The position numbers and the translations under genes were made by a program. From Rodentolepis nana (lineage: Eukaryota > Platyhelminthes > Cestoda > Cyclophyllidea > Hymenolepididae), in contig UZAE01000664.1 of the NCBI GenBank assembly GCA_900617975.1, forward strand, positions 1 to 19,869: DNA of 19,869 bases, written 5' to 3'. The notes beneath the pieces were generated by a model that saw only the letters and a list, made by a program, of their open reading frames with translations, was not told where the DNA came from and searched no databases. This document shows, one piece after another, positions 18,929-19,869 of this stretch (position 1 is its first letter; every line of letters starts with the position of its first letter).

Positions 18929-19188
18929 CGCACAACAGACATCCTCGTCGCTGGACCCGAGAATCTGTGGTGCTATCCACAGCTAAAGGAAATCGTTAAC
19001 CTTGTTAGGGAACATTCCTTCAAAGTTGGCAGCCTTGGGCTTCACTGTTTTGACTCGGAATTTCTTGAGGTGGGGATTAGCGCTATTGAGGGGCAGGAGA
19101 TTGTGTTGTTTAATGATACTAAACGTGAACGCAAACGTGTGATATTGAACGCGTTATCCATTAGTTTAGATATGCCGTTAATCTTACC
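18929..19188 (+). CDS. Candidate exon or gene fragment, unrecognised product
   Basis: An open frame of 87 codons without an initiating ATG at its start runs from just after TAA (18926-18928) to a TAA at 19190-19192 that overlaps a perfect splice donor CTTACC/GTAAGT (donor 19189-19194). The peptide reads DILVAGPENLWCYPQLKEIV, then REHSFKVGSLGLHCFDSEFL and KRERKRVILNALS, with a protein-like mix of hydrophobic and charged residues. The upstream acceptor is uncertain (AACAG ending at 18938 is possible but has a poor pyrimidine tract). I recognise no family. It may be an internal exon whose partners lie outside the window, or a relic. Confidence 0.38.
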
Positions 19189-19192
19189 GTAA

Positions 19193-19556
19193 GTCTGTGT
19201 GTCGGTGCCCTTCTTTGCATATCTAGGCTATACCCGTTGGCCAGAAATCGTGACACTCTGGGATTGGGGGTTGCTTTGAAATACATCGGTCTAATAAAAT
19301 AAATTGTGGTCGTCAGTCTGTAAATAGTTAATATTACGCCTTTGATATACATGGGACGGATCAGAATTCGTCTGTTTCTAATCATTCTGAACTATTGACC
19401 TTAAGCGAATTATTTAATAAATATTCTATTCAACCATTCAACTATAGGTTTTGTTGAGCACTGATCAAGCAATGCTAAATTTTCACTTTAGCGCTTTTTA
19501 TGGCTTCAGGTATTTCAAACGTAACGGTGGATAGGCTTACATTTAGGCATTTAAAT
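19193..19556. other. Intergenic or intronic, nothing found
   Basis: AT-rich; a 74-codon minus frame (19385-19161) has biased composition and no recognisable motif. Confidence 0.45.
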
Positions 19557-19869
19557 TGTGGGTGCGCGATAGACGTACCTCCAAGTGGTGCAACATGGCA
19601 ACGTATATTCAAACATCAAAAATGTCTATCAATCGGTAGTTGACTTCTGACTTCAAACTACCATCACCCTACTGTATGCCATACACCACAGTACTCATCT
19701 TACCTTTTTTCTACCTTTGTGTCTGTCTCTTTAACATCTTTGAAACACTCCTCTGTCCCCCCCTCGCCTTTTTTCTCTTTGATGTTCCTTTCCCTCTGTG
19801 AAGACTGAAGTCAAATAAAGTGCTAGTGATAACTATCAAAACGCCTGCCATTTGACATGAATAAAGGTC
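19557..19869 (+). mobile_element. SINE-A copy 8, reaching the window edge
   Basis: Plus copy from GTGGGTGCGCGATAGACGTACC to CATTTGACATGAATAAAGG. Order and length match copies 1 and 5, with scattered substitutions, and the antisense donor is changed to GTACGT. The 3' target duplication would fall beyond the window, so the insertion cannot be verified. Confidence 0.85.

Overview
This is animal (metazoan) nuclear DNA: it is AT-rich, has spliced genes with GT-AG introns, carries microsatellites and long poly-G/poly-C tracts, and is strewn with short retroposons. The one clear gene is a compact invertebrate follistatin. Short introns (83-100 bp for three of five) and many small retroposons would fit a lophotrochozoan such as a flatworm. 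That phylum guess is weak inference, because nothing in the window is diagnostic.

Positions 1-3060 hold the follistatin gene on the minus strand, with its TATA box at 2877-2885 and a block of back-to-back palindromes at 2979-3023. I could trace six coding exons from start codon to stop. They are signal peptide (58 nt), N-terminal TB-like domain (192 nt), follistatin domain 1 (269 nt), domain 2 (220 nt), domain 3 (354 nt) and a very short last exon. The first five boundaries agree in phase (1,1,0,1,1), and the exon-per-domain layout is that of vertebrate FST. The product would be a secreted, roughly 366-residue antagonist of activin/BMP-type ligands. It is unusual in three ways: domain 2 has lost exactly two disulfide pairs, domain 3 carries a long in-frame insert bounded by usable splice signals, and two tryptophans of the activin-binding surface are missing.

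From about 5.4 kb to the right edge the window is intergenic or intronic DNA colonised by one short element, here called SINE-A (about 320 bp). There are eight copies in both orientations. It begins GGGGTGTGCGATAG and ends in an (ATAA)n tail. Two copies have perfect target-site duplications (14 bp and 11 bp) and three have near-perfect ones, which is direct evidence of retroposition. Two copies have expanded internally by tandem duplication and lie tail to tail about 0.2 kb apart. I see no tRNA-type promoter, and it matches no family I recognise.

Between the copies, at about 10945-11267, is a broken mariner (DD34D) transposase in which relics of all three catalytic motifs can still be read. 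At 18.0-19.2 kb there is coding-like sequence: a minus-strand two-exon candidate with an excellent acceptor, and a plus-strand 87-codon open frame ending at a perfect GTAAGT donor. I do not recognise either product. The remaining gaps hold no gene I can support. They contain homopolymer runs, C-rich/G-rich tracts and simple repeats.
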